A stretch of 64,000 nt of DNA from Vagococcus acidifermentans (lineage in GTDB: Bacteria; Bacillota; Bacilli; Lactobacillales; Vagococcaceae), in NCBI RefSeq assembly GCF_003987655.1, contig NZ_NGKC01000001.1, positions 124,001 through 188,000 of the forward strand, in the 5' to 3' direction. Positions 1-8,350 of this stretch are shown piece after piece (positions within the stretch are counted from its first letter, which is position 1; the number at the start of each line of letters is the position of its first letter). A program made the translations under genes and the position numbers. Under the pieces are notes generated by a model. That model did no database searches and was not told the DNA's origin. It saw nothing but the letters and a program-made list of their open reading frames with translations.

Positions 1-2
1 GC

Positions 3-437
3 GGCACACCTGTGGATATTTACGACGAACCCATCAACCGTTTTGTGGCCGACTTTATCGGGGAAAGCAACATCGTCGACGGTGTCATGATTGCCGACAA
101 CCTGGTCGAATTTGTCGGCAAACAGTTTGAGTGTGTCGACAGCGGCATGCGCTCCAATGAACCAGTGGAGGTTGTGATTCGTCCGGAAGATTTGAACATC
201 GGTCCGGTTGAGGGCGGAAAACTAAAAGTGAAAGTCGATACACAGCTGTTCCGCGGCGTGCATTATGAGATTATCTGCTATGATGCGGAAGGCAACGAAT
301 GGATGATTCACTCCACCCGGCGGGCAACAGAAGGGCAGGAAGTCGGGCTGTATTTTGAGCCGGAAGACATTCATGTCATGCGCTTCGGCGAATCCGAGGA
401 AGAATTTGATGCGCGGCTGGAAAGCTATGACGAGTAA
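3..437 (+). CDS. potA: PotA, spermidine/putrescine ABC transporter ATPase (C-terminal part; runs off the left edge)
   Basis: This is the C-terminal end of the ATPase that powers polyamine import. The reading frame is open to the first base, and the visible codons before the GTG at 12 read G-T-P, so the GTG is internal and the gene starts outside the window. After the family's typical '[19 protein letters not shown]' linker the protein carries the TOBE-type regulatory domain, with 'VVIRPEDL' and '[10 protein letters not shown]'. The Walker motifs are not in the window. The potB start lies 15 bases beyond the stop, behind an AAAGGAGG site, so the four pot genes form one operon. Confidence 0.95.
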   Translation, partial: GTPVDIYDEPINRFVADFIGESNIVDGVMIADNLVEFVGKQFECVDSGMRSNEPVEVVIRPEDLNIGPVEGGKLKVKVDTQLFRGVHYEIICYDAEGNEWMIHSTRRATEGQEVGLYFEPEDIHVMRFGESEEEFDARLESYDE

Positions 438-452
438 AAGGAGGCATGCCGA

Positions 453-1271
453 GTGACACAATCAAAACGTTTATACACGATTCCGTATATGCTGTGGCTG
501 ATGCTTTTTGTGATTGCACCGGTCCTGCTGATTTTCTACCAGTCATTTTTTGACAGCAGCGGACAGTTGACATTGGCCAACTACCAGACATATTTTACAT
601 CAGGCACCTATTTGCGGATGACGCTGAATTCGGTGTTCTATGCGTTTTTAATCACTTTTTTCACGCTGCTGGTCAGCTATCCGACAGCGTACTTTCTGAC
701 AAAAACCAGACACAAACAGTTATGGCTCCTGCTGATTATTTTGCCGACGTGGATTAACCTCCTGTTGAAAGCCTATGCGTTCATCGGCATTTTCAGTATC
801 CACGGCAGTGTCAATCAATTTCTGGGATTAATGGGGATTGGCCCCAAACAGATTTTGTTCACGGATGCCGGCTTTTTGTTTGTCGCAACTTATATTGAAA
901 TCCCGTTTATGATTTTGCCGATTTTCAACGCGCTGGAGGAAATTGACTCTTCTCTCATCAGCGCCAGCCGCGATTTAGGAGCTGACGGTATTCAAACGTT
1001 TCTCAGAGTTATTTTTCCATTGTCGCTCAACGGCGTCAAAAGCGGTGTGCAGGCAGTTTTCATCCCGTCACTCAGCTTGTTCATGCTGACGCGTCTGATT
1101 GGCGGCAATCGGGTGATCACGTTGGGGACATCCATTGAACAGCATTTTCTGGTTACCCAGAACTGGGGCATGGGCTCGACCATCGGGGTCATCCTGATTA
1201 TCGCCATGTTCGGAGTGATGATGCTGACCCGCGAACGGGGAAAAAAAGGAGGGCGGAAACATGGCAAATAA
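453..1271 (+). CDS. potB: PotB, spermidine/putrescine ABC transporter permease
   Basis: This 272-residue inner-membrane permease is one of two channel subunits of the polyamine importer. It shows about six hydrophobic segments, the first at residues 10-28. The BPD-type EAA loop appears as 'ISASRDLGADGIQTFLRVIFP' near residues 168-188. The GTG start at 453 sits 8 bases after AAAGGAGG. Its end overlaps the potC start by 11 bases, which implies translational coupling. Length is normal for the family. Confidence 0.95.
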   Translation: MTQSKRLYTIPYMLWLMLFVIAPVLLIFYQSFFDSSGQLTLANYQTYFTSGTYLRMTLNSVFYAFLITFFTLLVSYPTAYFLTKTRHKQLWLLLIILPTWINLLLKAYAFIGIFSIHGSVNQFLGLMGIGPKQILFTDAGFLFVATYIEIPFMILPIFNALEEIDSSLISASRDLGADGIQTFLRVIFPLSLNGVKSGVQAVFIPSLSLFMLTRLIGGNRVITLGTSIEQHFLVTQNWGMGSTIGVILIIAMFGVMMLTRERGKKGGRKHGK

Positions 1272-2085
1272 ACGCTTTAAATGGTCGACCGTGTACTTAG
1301 TGCTTGTCTTCGTTCTGCTGTACGCCCCGATTATTTATTTGATTTTTTACTCTTTCAATGCTGAAGGGACGATGAACCGCTTCACCGGTTTCACATGGGA
1401 ACACTATCGAGCAGTTTTTGAAGACATGCGGCTTTGGGGAATTGTGCTTGACACATTTGTGCTGGCTTTTTCGTCGGCGTTTCTGGCAACAGTCATCGGC
1501 ACGTTCGGTGCTATGGGAATTTATTACACGAAAAAGCGCAGCTCACGCAATGCGCTGTTAAGTTTGAATAATATTCTGATTGTTTCGCCGGACGTCATTA
1601 TCGGCGCCAGCTTTTTGATTTTGTTTACCTTTCTTGGGGCCAGTCTCAGTTTTTATTCTGTTTTGATTTCCCATGTGGCATTCAGTATCCCGATAGTCGT
1701 GCTGATGGTTTTACCGAAACTGCGTGAGATGAACGACTCGATGATTGATGCCGCGCGCGACTTGGGGGCGAATACTTGGCAAGTCATATATAAAATCTTG
1801 CTGCCGTTCATGACCCCGGGGATCATTGCCGGTTATTTCATGGCATTCACTTATTCGCTGGATGATTTTGCAGTGACATTTTTTGTGACAGGCAACGGGT
1901 TCAGTACCCTTGCCGTTGAGATATACTCCCGGGCACGGCAAGGTATCAGTCTGGAAATCAATGCCTTGAGTGCGTTGTTGTTCCTGTTTTCGATTGTGCT
2001 GGTTTTAGGCTACTATTTTATCAGCCAGGAAAATACCGGCAAAAAATCAAAACGCCATGTGAGAAGGGGGGCAAAACTAGGATGA
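1261..2085 (+). CDS. potC: PotC, spermidine/putrescine ABC transporter permease
   Basis: This is the second permease subunit, 274 residues, forming a heterodimer with PotB. Hydrophobic segments begin at residues 9-30. The EAA loop reads 'IDAARDLGANTWQVIYKILLP' near residues 161-181, followed by 'SLDDFAVTFFVTGNG', typical of PotC/PotI. An AAAAAAGGAGGG run inside the potB end provides the ribosome site. The stop codon overlaps the potD start by four bases (ATGA). Confidence 0.95.
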   Translation: MANKRFKWSTVYLVLVFVLLYAPIIYLIFYSFNAEGTMNRFTGFTWEHYRAVFEDMRLWGIVLDTFVLAFSSAFLATVIGTFGAMGIYYTKKRSSRNALLSLNNILIVSPDVIIGASFLILFTFLGASLSFYSVLISHVAFSIPIVVLMVLPKLREMNDSMIDAARDLGANTWQVIYKILLPFMTPGIIAGYFMAFTYSLDDFAVTFFVTGNGFSTLAVEIYSRARQGISLEINALSALLFLFSIVLVLGYYFISQENTGKKSKRHVRRGAKLG

Positions 2086-3155
2086 AACGCTTGAATGCTT
2101 TAATCATCGGCATCTTAGCATTGATTGCCATTCTGGCACTGGCGTCGTTCCAACTGAAAAGGACACAGGGACGTGCCGGCAAACAAACCGTAACGATTTA
2201 CAATTGGGGCGACTACATCGACCCGCAGCTGCTCAAAGATTTTGAAGAGGAATTCGGCTATACAGTCGTCTACGAAACATTTGACTCCAATGAAGCAATG
2301 TTCACCAAAATCAAACAGGGAGGCACCGCCTACGATTTGACCATCCCGAGTGAGTACATGATTCAAAAAATGATGAAAGAAGACATGCTCATTAAACTGG
2401 ACCACAGCAAAATCAACGGCTTGGAACACATTGACAAACGGTTTCTCGATTTGGAGTTTGACCCGGGCAACCAATATTCCATCCCGTATTTTTGGGGCAC
2501 GCTGGGTATTATCTACAATGACAAGATGATTGAGGGTGACCGGGTGCAGCACTGGGATGATTTATGGCGCTCTGAGCTTAAAAACAATGTCATGCTGATT
2601 GACGGTGCCCGGGAAGTGATGGGACTTGCCTTGAACAGCAACGGCCATTCTTTGAACAGCACCAACATAGACGAGCTGAACGAAGCCGCCGCCAAATTGT
2701 CCAAGCTGACACCAAACGTCAAGGCCATCGTAGCGGATGAAATCAAAATGTACATGGTCAATGAAGAAAGTGCCGCCGCCGTGACGTTCTCAGGCGAAGC
2801 ATCGGAAATGCTGGACGGCAATGAACATTTGCATTACGTCATTCCGGAAGAAGGGTCAAACCTGTGGTTCGACAACATTGTCATCCCGAAAACCGCCAAA
2901 AACGAACAGGGCGCCTACGATTTCATCAATTTCATGCTGCGGCCGGAAAACGCTGCGGCCAACGCAGAGTATATCGGCTACGCAACACCGAATAAGGCAG
3001 CGATGGCCATCCTGCCCGATGACATCACCGGCGATGAGCAGTTCTACCCAAGTGACGAAGTCGTTGCGAATTTGGAAGTTTATGAAGACTTGGGTTCCAA
3101 GTATTTGGAATTGTACAATGATTTGTTTTTGGAGTTTAAGATGTATCGGAAATAG
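2082..3155 (+). CDS. potD: PotD, spermidine/putrescine-binding protein, membrane-anchored
   Basis: This 357-residue extracellular solute-binding protein delivers polyamines to PotBC. Residues 1-25 form a hydrophobic segment, followed by the mature fold beginning 'TVTIYNWGDYIDPQ'. 'FDSNEAMFTKIKQGG', 'PYFWGTLGIIYN' and the C-terminal 'LFLEFKMYRK' are hallmark PotD stretches. There is no lipobox cysteine after the hydrophobic segment, so it is probably held by an uncleaved N-terminal helix, a form also known in streptococcal PotD. It is the last gene of the operon and is followed directly by an intrinsic terminator. Confidence 0.95.
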   Translation: MKRLNALIIGILALIAILALASFQLKRTQGRAGKQTVTIYNWGDYIDPQLLKDFEEEFGYTVVYETFDSNEAMFTKIKQGGTAYDLTIPSEYMIQKMMKEDMLIKLDHSKINGLEHIDKRFLDLEFDPGNQYSIPYFWGTLGIIYNDKMIEGDRVQHWDDLWRSELKNNVMLIDGAREVMGLALNSNGHSLNSTNIDELNEAAAKLSKLTPNVKAIVADEIKMYMVNEESAAAVTFSGEASEMLDGNEHLHYVIPEEGSNLWFDNIVIPKTAKNEQGAYDFINFMLRPENAAANAEYIGYATPNKAAMAILPDDITGDEQFYPSDEVVANLEVYEDLGSKYLELYNDLFLEFKMYRK

Positions 3156-3159
3156 CGTA

Positions 3160-3187
3160 AAAAAAGCGGCTTCGCAGCCGCTTTTTT
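3160..3187 (+). terminator. Intrinsic terminator of the pot operon
   Basis: The stem AAAAGCGGCT / AGCCGCTTTT with a four-base loop (TCGC) ends in a T-run and starts 5 bases after the potD stop. The A-run on the 5' side makes it partly bidirectional. Confidence 0.9.
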
Positions 3188-3294
3188 ATTGTACACATGC
3201 ACTTTTATTGGGGGCTAACCGAATCTCAGAAAGATAAATACCACAACGAACAGTCGACTCGGACTTTGGATAGATCAAGATTTTTCTTAAATAA

Positions 3295-4254
3295 TCATAG
3301 CTTGTTGTTCTGAATTTGGTTTACAGTAACAGTTGGACCGATATGCTTCAACTGCTCTTTCGTTATTTCCGGATACCAGTTCATAGCATTACAGGTTGAA
3401 AAAAGTAATGAGCTTTTTAGCATTTTTTCGGCCGAATCATTGTTTGCGATGCCCCTAACCAATCTCCCTAGAAAAAAGTCGCCACAAGCAATAGGATTTT
3501 TAGCTTTGATCGGTTCTGCAAAACCTCTATATAACTCGCCATCAATACGCCCAACAATCCCTTCTTTTCCTAATGTAATGACAAAATTAGGGATTTCCTT
3601 TTTTATGTCTTTTGTCAGTAATGCAAGGTAATCATCTACTGTAGCCAGTTTTTTTTCAGGAAAAATGTCTTGAATTTCCTCGTCATTAATTTTTATTAAA
3701 TACGGGTTAGTTTCGTGGTAAGTTGTTGCGAGCGCTTTGCCGCTAGTATCCACACACAGTTTAAAGTTAACTTGGCGTTTTTTTAAGGTTGATACTACTT
3801 GGGAGATATAGTTTGATGGCATTCCTTTCATGAGAGATCCGGAGAAAACGATAATGTCATTATTATTAATTGATGAAATCAACTTCTCTGTAAATAAATC
3901 GAGTGTGTCAGCATTTAAATCAAAGCCTGCTTCATAAATAGGAAGTATTTCTTTTTCCGTCATGTCAACCAAAATATTGCATAGGCGGGTGTTCTTTTCA
4001 ACTGTAGTTGCCTCTATTTTATAGCCCTTTTCTGCAGCCAATTCAACTAAGTGGGTTCCATACAATCCTCCTATCATCGTATGAATCATAATGTCTGGCA
4101 AATCTTTTTCGTAAGTCAAAGCGTATGCAACGTTAAAACTTTTCCCTCCCGGAAACTCCCTTACTTCAATAGGACGGTTAGGAACAGAAGATTCAATAGT
4201 TTTGAATAGCAGTGTCCGGTCTACCGCAGGGTTTGGGCAAATCAAGTGAATCAT
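3295..4254 (-). CDS. lacC: PfkB-family sugar-phosphate kinase, probable tagatose-6-phosphate kinase (LacC-like)
   Basis: This 319-residue ribokinase/PfkB-fold kinase has the N-terminal 'CPNPAVDRT' and 'EFPGGKSFNVA' that typify the LacC/FruK branch. The C-terminal catalytic segment reads 'NPIACGDFF'; the base aspartate of the usual GxGD is kept, but the preceding Gly/Ser is Cys. In context it should phosphorylate the tagatose-6-phosphate made by GatD to tagatose-1,6-bisphosphate for LacD. It is transcribed divergently from the DeoR regulator. I chose the ATG at 4254 because AAGGAGAG lies about 10 bases upstream; an in-frame GTG at 4263 sits inside that ribosome site. A 1-phosphofructokinase role is the main alternative. 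Confidence 0.8.
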   Translation of the reverse strand: MIHLICPNPAVDRTLLFKTIESSVPNRPIEVREFPGGKSFNVAYALTYEKDLPDIMIHTMIGGLYGTHLVELAAEKGYKIEATTVEKNTRLCNILVDMTEKEILPIYEAGFDLNADTLDLFTEKLISSINNNDIIVFSGSLMKGMPSNYISQVVSTLKKRQVNFKLCVDTSGKALATTYHETNPYLIKINDEEIQDIFPEKKLATVDDYLALLTKDIKKEIPNFVITLGKEGIVGRIDGELYRGFAEPIKAKNPIACGDFFLGRLVRGIANNDSAEKMLKSSLLFSTCNAMNWYPEITKEQLKHIGPTVTVNQIQNNKL

Positions 4255-4312
4255 TTTCAGCACTCTCCTTTTTTAACTGAAATCATTATACAACAAAATC
4301 TAAGTTATTTGG

Positions 4313-4405
4313 CATATATTTTGCAAATTTTATTATTTATTATAAAAATGCAAATTTATTGTTGCAAAATGCAAAAAATATGATAATATAATGATAACGA
4401 TTGCA
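4313..4405. promoter_or_regulatory. Divergent control region of the galactitol island: TGCAAA repeats, -10 box, cre-like site
   Basis: The gap between the kinase and the regulator contains repeated TGCAAA words at about 4322, 4349, 4363 and 4370, plausible operator repeats for the adjacent DeoR-family repressor. A TATAAT lies at 4387-4392. Directly after it, TGATAACGATTGCA (4392-4405) matches the CcpA cre consensus TGWAANCGNTNWCA except at two positions. The cre-like site lies between the -10 box and the ribosome site of the regulator, where it could act as a roadblock. Binding is inferred. Confidence 0.5.
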
Positions 4406-4420
4406 AAGGGGGTAAAAAAA

Positions 4421-5197
4421 GTGGCAGAAAATCGCAAAGAGCAAATACTGAATATACTGAAAGAAAAAAAATCAGTTCGGATTCTAGATTTAAGTAAACA
4501 ATTAAAAGTTTCCAGAGAAACTGTACGTAAAGACATCATGGAAATGGAAGAAGAAGGTTTACTGAAAAAAACGTATGGTGGTGCTGTGCTGGATGAGGCC
4601 AATATTGAAACAGATTATGAACGAAGGCGTGCAGAAAATAAAGGACAAAAAGAAAGTATTGCAGATCGTGCGTATCAGTTCATTGAATCAGGTGATACGA
4701 TTTATTTAGATTACGGTACGAGTACCTACGCTTTAGCTGAAAAATTAGTCGATTTTAAGGATTTAACAGTTGTGACGAATAGTATTCCAATTGTGAATCT
4801 GCTCATACATTCCCCAGGCGTTCAATTAATTATTTTAGGCGGAAATGTACGGAAAAACGAAGATTCGCTATTTGGCACATTCGGGTTAAACAGTGCAAAA
4901 GAAATATTTGTCGATTTAGGTTTTTTTGGATGCGCCGGTATAGATACAAAATCTGGTGTCACCAACTACCATATGGGGGAAATTGAAATCTCCAAAGTAA
5001 TGATTCATCACAGTAAAACAGTTATTTTGTTGGCAGATGATACAAAATTTGGGAAATCTGCTCTTTACAAAACTTCAAATTTGGCGGATTTGGATATTGT
5101 CATCACGACAACCATGAAGGATTTGGAGGCGGAAGAGGAGTTTTTAAAATACGGATTTGAGATTATCAAAACAGAAGGGGGTGAAAAAGATGATTAA
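4421..5197 (+). CDS. DeoR/GlpR-family transcriptional regulator of the galactitol locus
   Basis: This 258-residue repressor has an N-terminal DeoR helix-turn-helix (residues ~5-57, with 'LSKQLKVSRETVRKDI' and 'LKKTYGGAV') and a C-terminal sugar-phosphate sensor domain ('YLDYGTSTYALAEKL', 'ILGGNVRKNE', 'DDTKFGKSA'). I prefer the GTG at 4421, 8 bases after AAAGGGGG, over the upstream ATG at 4391, which overlaps the promoter and cre-like site. It overlaps gatA by 8 bases and is therefore the first gene of the catabolic operon it probably controls. The inducer is likely a phosphorylated intermediate such as tagatose-6-phosphate. Confidence 0.88.
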   Translation: MAENRKEQILNILKEKKSVRILDLSKQLKVSRETVRKDIMEMEEEGLLKKTYGGAVLDEANIETDYERRRAENKGQKESIADRAYQFIESGDTIYLDYGTSTYALAEKLVDFKDLTVVTNSIPIVNLLIHSPGVQLIILGGNVRKNEDSLFGTFGLNSAKEIFVDLGFFGCAGIDTKSGVTNYHMGEIEISKVMIHHSKTVILLADDTKFGKSALYKTSNLADLDIVITTTMKDLEAEEEFLKYGFEIIKTEGGEKDD

Positions 5198-5633
5198 GAA
5201 AGAGTTTTTGTTTGACACCTGTTTCAAAACTAAAAATGACCTCTTTAAAGGTGCCACTGAATTTTTAATGAAAAATAACTATGTGTCAGCGGAATTTGAA
5301 GAATCACTAAATAAGAGAGAGCAAGATTTTCCCACGGGCTTACCAACCGTTCCGCCTGTAGCTATTCCACATACAGATGGCTCATATGTAAAGAAGGATA
5401 CGATTTTATGCATCGTCAATAGAAATGAGGTGCCGTTCAATGAAATGGGAGGTGATGAAGACGATTTTGTTTTTCCAAGAGTATTTTTTATGTTAGTACT
5501 GGGAAATGGCGAGACACATTTAGCGCAACTGAAAAATCTGGTTGAAAAAATTCAAGATGGCCAGCTGGTCGCAAAATCGTTGGAAGCGAAAAATCTGGAA
5601 GAATTCGCAATTGTTGTAAACACATACTTATGA
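5190..5633 (+). CDS. gatA: PTS galactitol-type EIIA component
   Basis: This 147-residue cytoplasmic EIIA domain of the mannitol/fructose-type (PTS_EIIA_2) fold accepts phosphate from HPr and passes it to EIIB. The phosphorylated histidine is H61 in 'VAIPHTDG'. The ATG at 5190 follows GAAGGGGGTG by a normal distance; an upstream in-frame start at 5157 lies deep inside the regulator gene and is unlikely. It overlaps the regulator's end by 8 bases and is followed by gatB. Confidence 0.88.
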   Translation: MIKKEFLFDTCFKTKNDLFKGATEFLMKNNYVSAEFEESLNKREQDFPTGLPTVPPVAIPHTDGSYVKKDTILCIVNRNEVPFNEMGGDEDDFVFPRVFFMLVLGNGETHLAQLKNLVEKIQDGQLVAKSLEAKNLEEFAIVVNTYL

Positions 5634-5660
5634 AAACAGGTCTAGTAGGAGGAAGAGAAA

Positions 5661-5939
5661 ATGAAAAAAAAGATTATTGTAGCATGTGGTGGCGCAATTG
5701 CGACATCAACAGTAGCAGCAAGTCGTATTCGTGAGTTGCTGAAGGCCCACGGGATAGACGCTGAAGTCAAGCAAACACGTATCACTGAGTTAGACTCAGA
5801 AAAAGAGGGAGCGGATTTAATTGTCACGACAGCAAAGGTAAAAAAAGATTATGGGGTGCCGACCATTCACGGTGTGGCATTTATTTCAGGAATAGGCATT
5901 GAAAAGCTAGAACAACAGATTTTAGATGTTCTAAAATAA
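5661..5939 (+). CDS. gatB: PTS galactitol-type EIIB component
   Basis: This 92-residue protein is a stand-alone EIIB. The phosphocysteine is C9 in 'IIVACGGAIATST', the P-loop of the lactose/galactitol EIIB fold. It transfers phosphate to the incoming polyol at EIIC. AGGAGGAAGAG precedes the ATG. Its stop is 13 bases from gatC, with AAAGGAGGA between. Confidence 0.9.
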   Translation: MKKKIIVACGGAIATSTVAASRIRELLKAHGIDAEVKQTRITELDSEKEGADLIVTTAKVKKDYGVPTIHGVAFISGIGIEKLEQQILDVLK

Positions 5940-5952
5940 AGGAGGAATTTTC

Positions 5953-7293
5953 GTGGGAGTCATTCAATATATTGTCGATTTGGGGCCAACAGTGATGTTG
6001 CCTCTGATCATTTTCATCATTGGAATTTTACTAAGACAAGGAATTGGTAAATCACTGCGTTCGGGTTTAACAGTGGGTATTGGTTTTGTCGGTATCAACT
6101 TAGTCATCAGCTTAATGACTGAAAACTTAGGAGATGCTGCGAAATCAATGGCAGACAATTATAATTTAGGATTAAATGTCATTGATCTCGGCGGGCCGGG
6201 AACTTCTCCGATGGCTTGGGCATCAAGTATGGGATTGATTGCAATTCCGATTGCGATAGGCGTTAATATCGTGATGCTGCTGACTAAAATGACAAAAGTT
6301 GTGAACGTTGATATTTGGAATATTTGGCATATTGCATTTACTGGAGCAATGATTCAAGTTGCAACAGGGAGTTATATGTGGGGAATTGTCGGTATTGTTG
6401 TTCATTCCGTGATTGTTTACAAACTAGGTGATATTTTTACGCCTGTAACGGATGAATACTTTGGCTTAGAAGGCATTGCGATGCCTCACGGCACATCTGC
6501 TTATATGGGGGTCATTGCCAAGCCGGTCGATGACTTGATTGAGCGGATTCCAGGATTGAATAAAGTGACACTCACCCCGGAGAAAATTGAAGAACGTCTA
6601 GGTGTGTTTGGCCAACCAACTATTATCGGTGCAGTTTTAGGTTTTGTTATTGGCCTGTTAGCGAAATATCCGATTGGGCAAGCTGCCACATTGGCTGTGC
6701 AAATGGCTGGTGTCATGGTTTTGATGCCCATGGTAGTAAAACTGATTATGGAAGGTTTGATTCCAATTTCAGAGGCTGCACGTTCAATGTTAGATAAACA
6801 TTTTTCTGGCAGTGATTTCCGAATTGGTTTGGACTGTGCATTAATGTTAGGTGATTCAGCGGTTGTTGCCTCCTCGATGTTGTTTGTCCCGTTAACGATT
6901 TTGATTGCGGTCGTGCTTCCTGGCAATAATATTTTACCATTTGGTGATTTGGCAACAATTGGCTTCTTCGTAGCAATTGCGGTCGGAGTCCATAAAGGAA
7001 ACATTTTCCGTACACTCTTTTCAGGAACAGCAATCATGACAATGACATTATGGATTGCTAATCAAATGGCCCCTATCCAGCAGGCATTAGGTCAACAAGT
7101 TGGTTTAACAAAGGCGGGTGAGCAGATTTCATCAATGGACCAAGCCGGCTCCCCAATCACTTACTTGCTGACTAAAGGTATTACTTTGGAAATGGGTGTT
7201 GGTTTCTTTGTGATTTTGGTTCTTTACTGCTTCTGTGTAGCTTATACGTATGCCAAATATAAACAAGGTAAGTTATATGTAGAAGAAGCGTAG
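5953..7293 (+). CDS. gatC: PTS galactitol-type EIIC permease
   Basis: This 446-residue membrane protein with about ten or more hydrophobic segments is the galactitol-family EIIC channel. Supporting stretches are 'DLGPTVMLPLIIFIIGIL' at the N terminus, 'AMPHGTSAYMG' near residue 178 and 'GLDCALMLGDSAVVASSM' near residue 295. It starts with GTG at 5953 after AAAGGAGG. Substrate assignment to galactitol rests on the neighbouring dehydrogenase and aldolase, not on transport residues. Confidence 0.9.
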   Translation: MGVIQYIVDLGPTVMLPLIIFIIGILLRQGIGKSLRSGLTVGIGFVGINLVISLMTENLGDAAKSMADNYNLGLNVIDLGGPGTSPMAWASSMGLIAIPIAIGVNIVMLLTKMTKVVNVDIWNIWHIAFTGAMIQVATGSYMWGIVGIVVHSVIVYKLGDIFTPVTDEYFGLEGIAMPHGTSAYMGVIAKPVDDLIERIPGLNKVTLTPEKIEERLGVFGQPTIIGAVLGFVIGLLAKYPIGQAATLAVQMAGVMVLMPMVVKLIMEGLIPISEAARSMLDKHFSGSDFRIGLDCALMLGDSAVVASSMLFVPLTILIAVVLPGNNILPFGDLATIGFFVAIAVGVHKGNIFRTLFSGTAIMTMTLWIANQMAPIQQALGQQVGLTKAGEQISSMDQAGSPITYLLTKGITLEMGVGFFVILVLYCFCVAYTYAKYKQGKLYVEEA

Positions 7294-7306
7294 GAAGGTG
7301 AAGAAA

Positions 7307-8350
7307 GTGAAAGCATTAGTAGTGACAGATGTTGCCGCAATGGAATTACAGGAAGTTGCCGTTCCTTCTCCTCGAAAAGGAGAAGTATTAGTGAAAGTTG
7401 CTTATGTCGGAGTATGTGGATCTGATTTACCGCGTTATTTTGATGGAGGAGTTCACCAATTCCCACAAGTATTAGGGCATGAATTTTCCGGTACCATAGT
7501 TGAGGTTGGCGAAGGTGTGCAAATAAAGAAAGGCACACGCGTCACAGTCGCTCCGCTGGTGCCATGCAACACATGTGAGCAATGTTGCAGCGGTTGTCCG
7601 CAATTATGTCTTAATTACAGTTTTATCGGGTCAAGGCAACAAGGCGCAATGGCTGAGTATGTGATTGCTCCTATTGAAAATTGTTTAGTTGTCCCAAAGG
7701 AATTGCCCTTGAAAATTGCTGCAACCATCGAACCGTTGACAGTTGCGATTCATGGAATCGAACGAATTCGGACAAAAGCAGGAGACAAAACACTAGTATT
7801 AGGTGCGGGGACAATTGGTTTAATGACCATCTTGGCGTTACGCGCGCGTGGTGTTGGTGAAATTACGGTCGTTGATCTAAATAATCAAAAATTAGCACTG
7901 GCGAAGAGAATTGGGGCAGATGTTATTCTCAATCCTTTGTCAACTGATTTAGATGAGCATTTCAAGAAAAACGGACTTGCTTCTGTTGTATTTGAAACTG
8001 CCGGCAATCACATCACACAGGTACAATCGATTAAGTATGCAGCGCGGCGAGCCAGAGTAGTGTTTGTCGGAACATGTACGCATCCGGTAAATTTTGCAGC
8101 AGAGGAATTTGAATTGATTTTGCGTCGCGAGCTGGAATTGACCGGTTCATGGATGTCGTATTCGGCTCCTTTCCCGGGATTTGAATGGTATGCAGCGTTG
8201 CGGTATTTAGTATCAGGTGAAATTGATACATCGCCATTGATTACGGGGATTTACCCGTTAGAAGCACAAGCTGAACCATTTGAAAAAATGCGCGAAAAAG
8301 ATTCAAATGAAGTCAAGGTATTATATGAAATTGGAGGAGAAGTTGAGTGA
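7307..8350 (+). CDS. gatD: Galactitol-1-phosphate 5-dehydrogenase, zinc-dependent
   Basis: This 347-residue medium-chain zinc dehydrogenase oxidises galactitol-1-phosphate to tagatose-6-phosphate with NAD. The catalytic zinc region 'VCGSDLPR' and 'LGHEFSG', the structural zinc cysteines in '[16 protein letters not shown]', 'FIGSR' and the Rossmann '[10 protein letters not shown]' are in family order, and '[17 protein letters not shown]' closely resembles known GatD proteins. The GTG at 7307 is 8 bases after GAAGG; a GTG at 7298 falls inside the ribosome site. Its stop overlaps the aldolase start (GTGA). Confidence 0.9.
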   Translation: MKALVVTDVAAMELQEVAVPSPRKGEVLVKVAYVGVCGSDLPRYFDGGVHQFPQVLGHEFSGTIVEVGEGVQIKKGTRVTVAPLVPCNTCEQCCSGCPQLCLNYSFIGSRQQGAMAEYVIAPIENCLVVPKELPLKIAATIEPLTVAIHGIERIRTKAGDKTLVLGAGTIGLMTILALRARGVGEITVVDLNNQKLALAKRIGADVILNPLSTDLDEHFKKNGLASVVFETAGNHITQVQSIKYAARRARVVFVGTCTHPVNFAAEEFELILRRELELTGSWMSYSAPFPGFEWYAALRYLVSGEIDTSPLITGIYPLEAQAEPFEKMREKDSNEVKVLYEIGGEVE

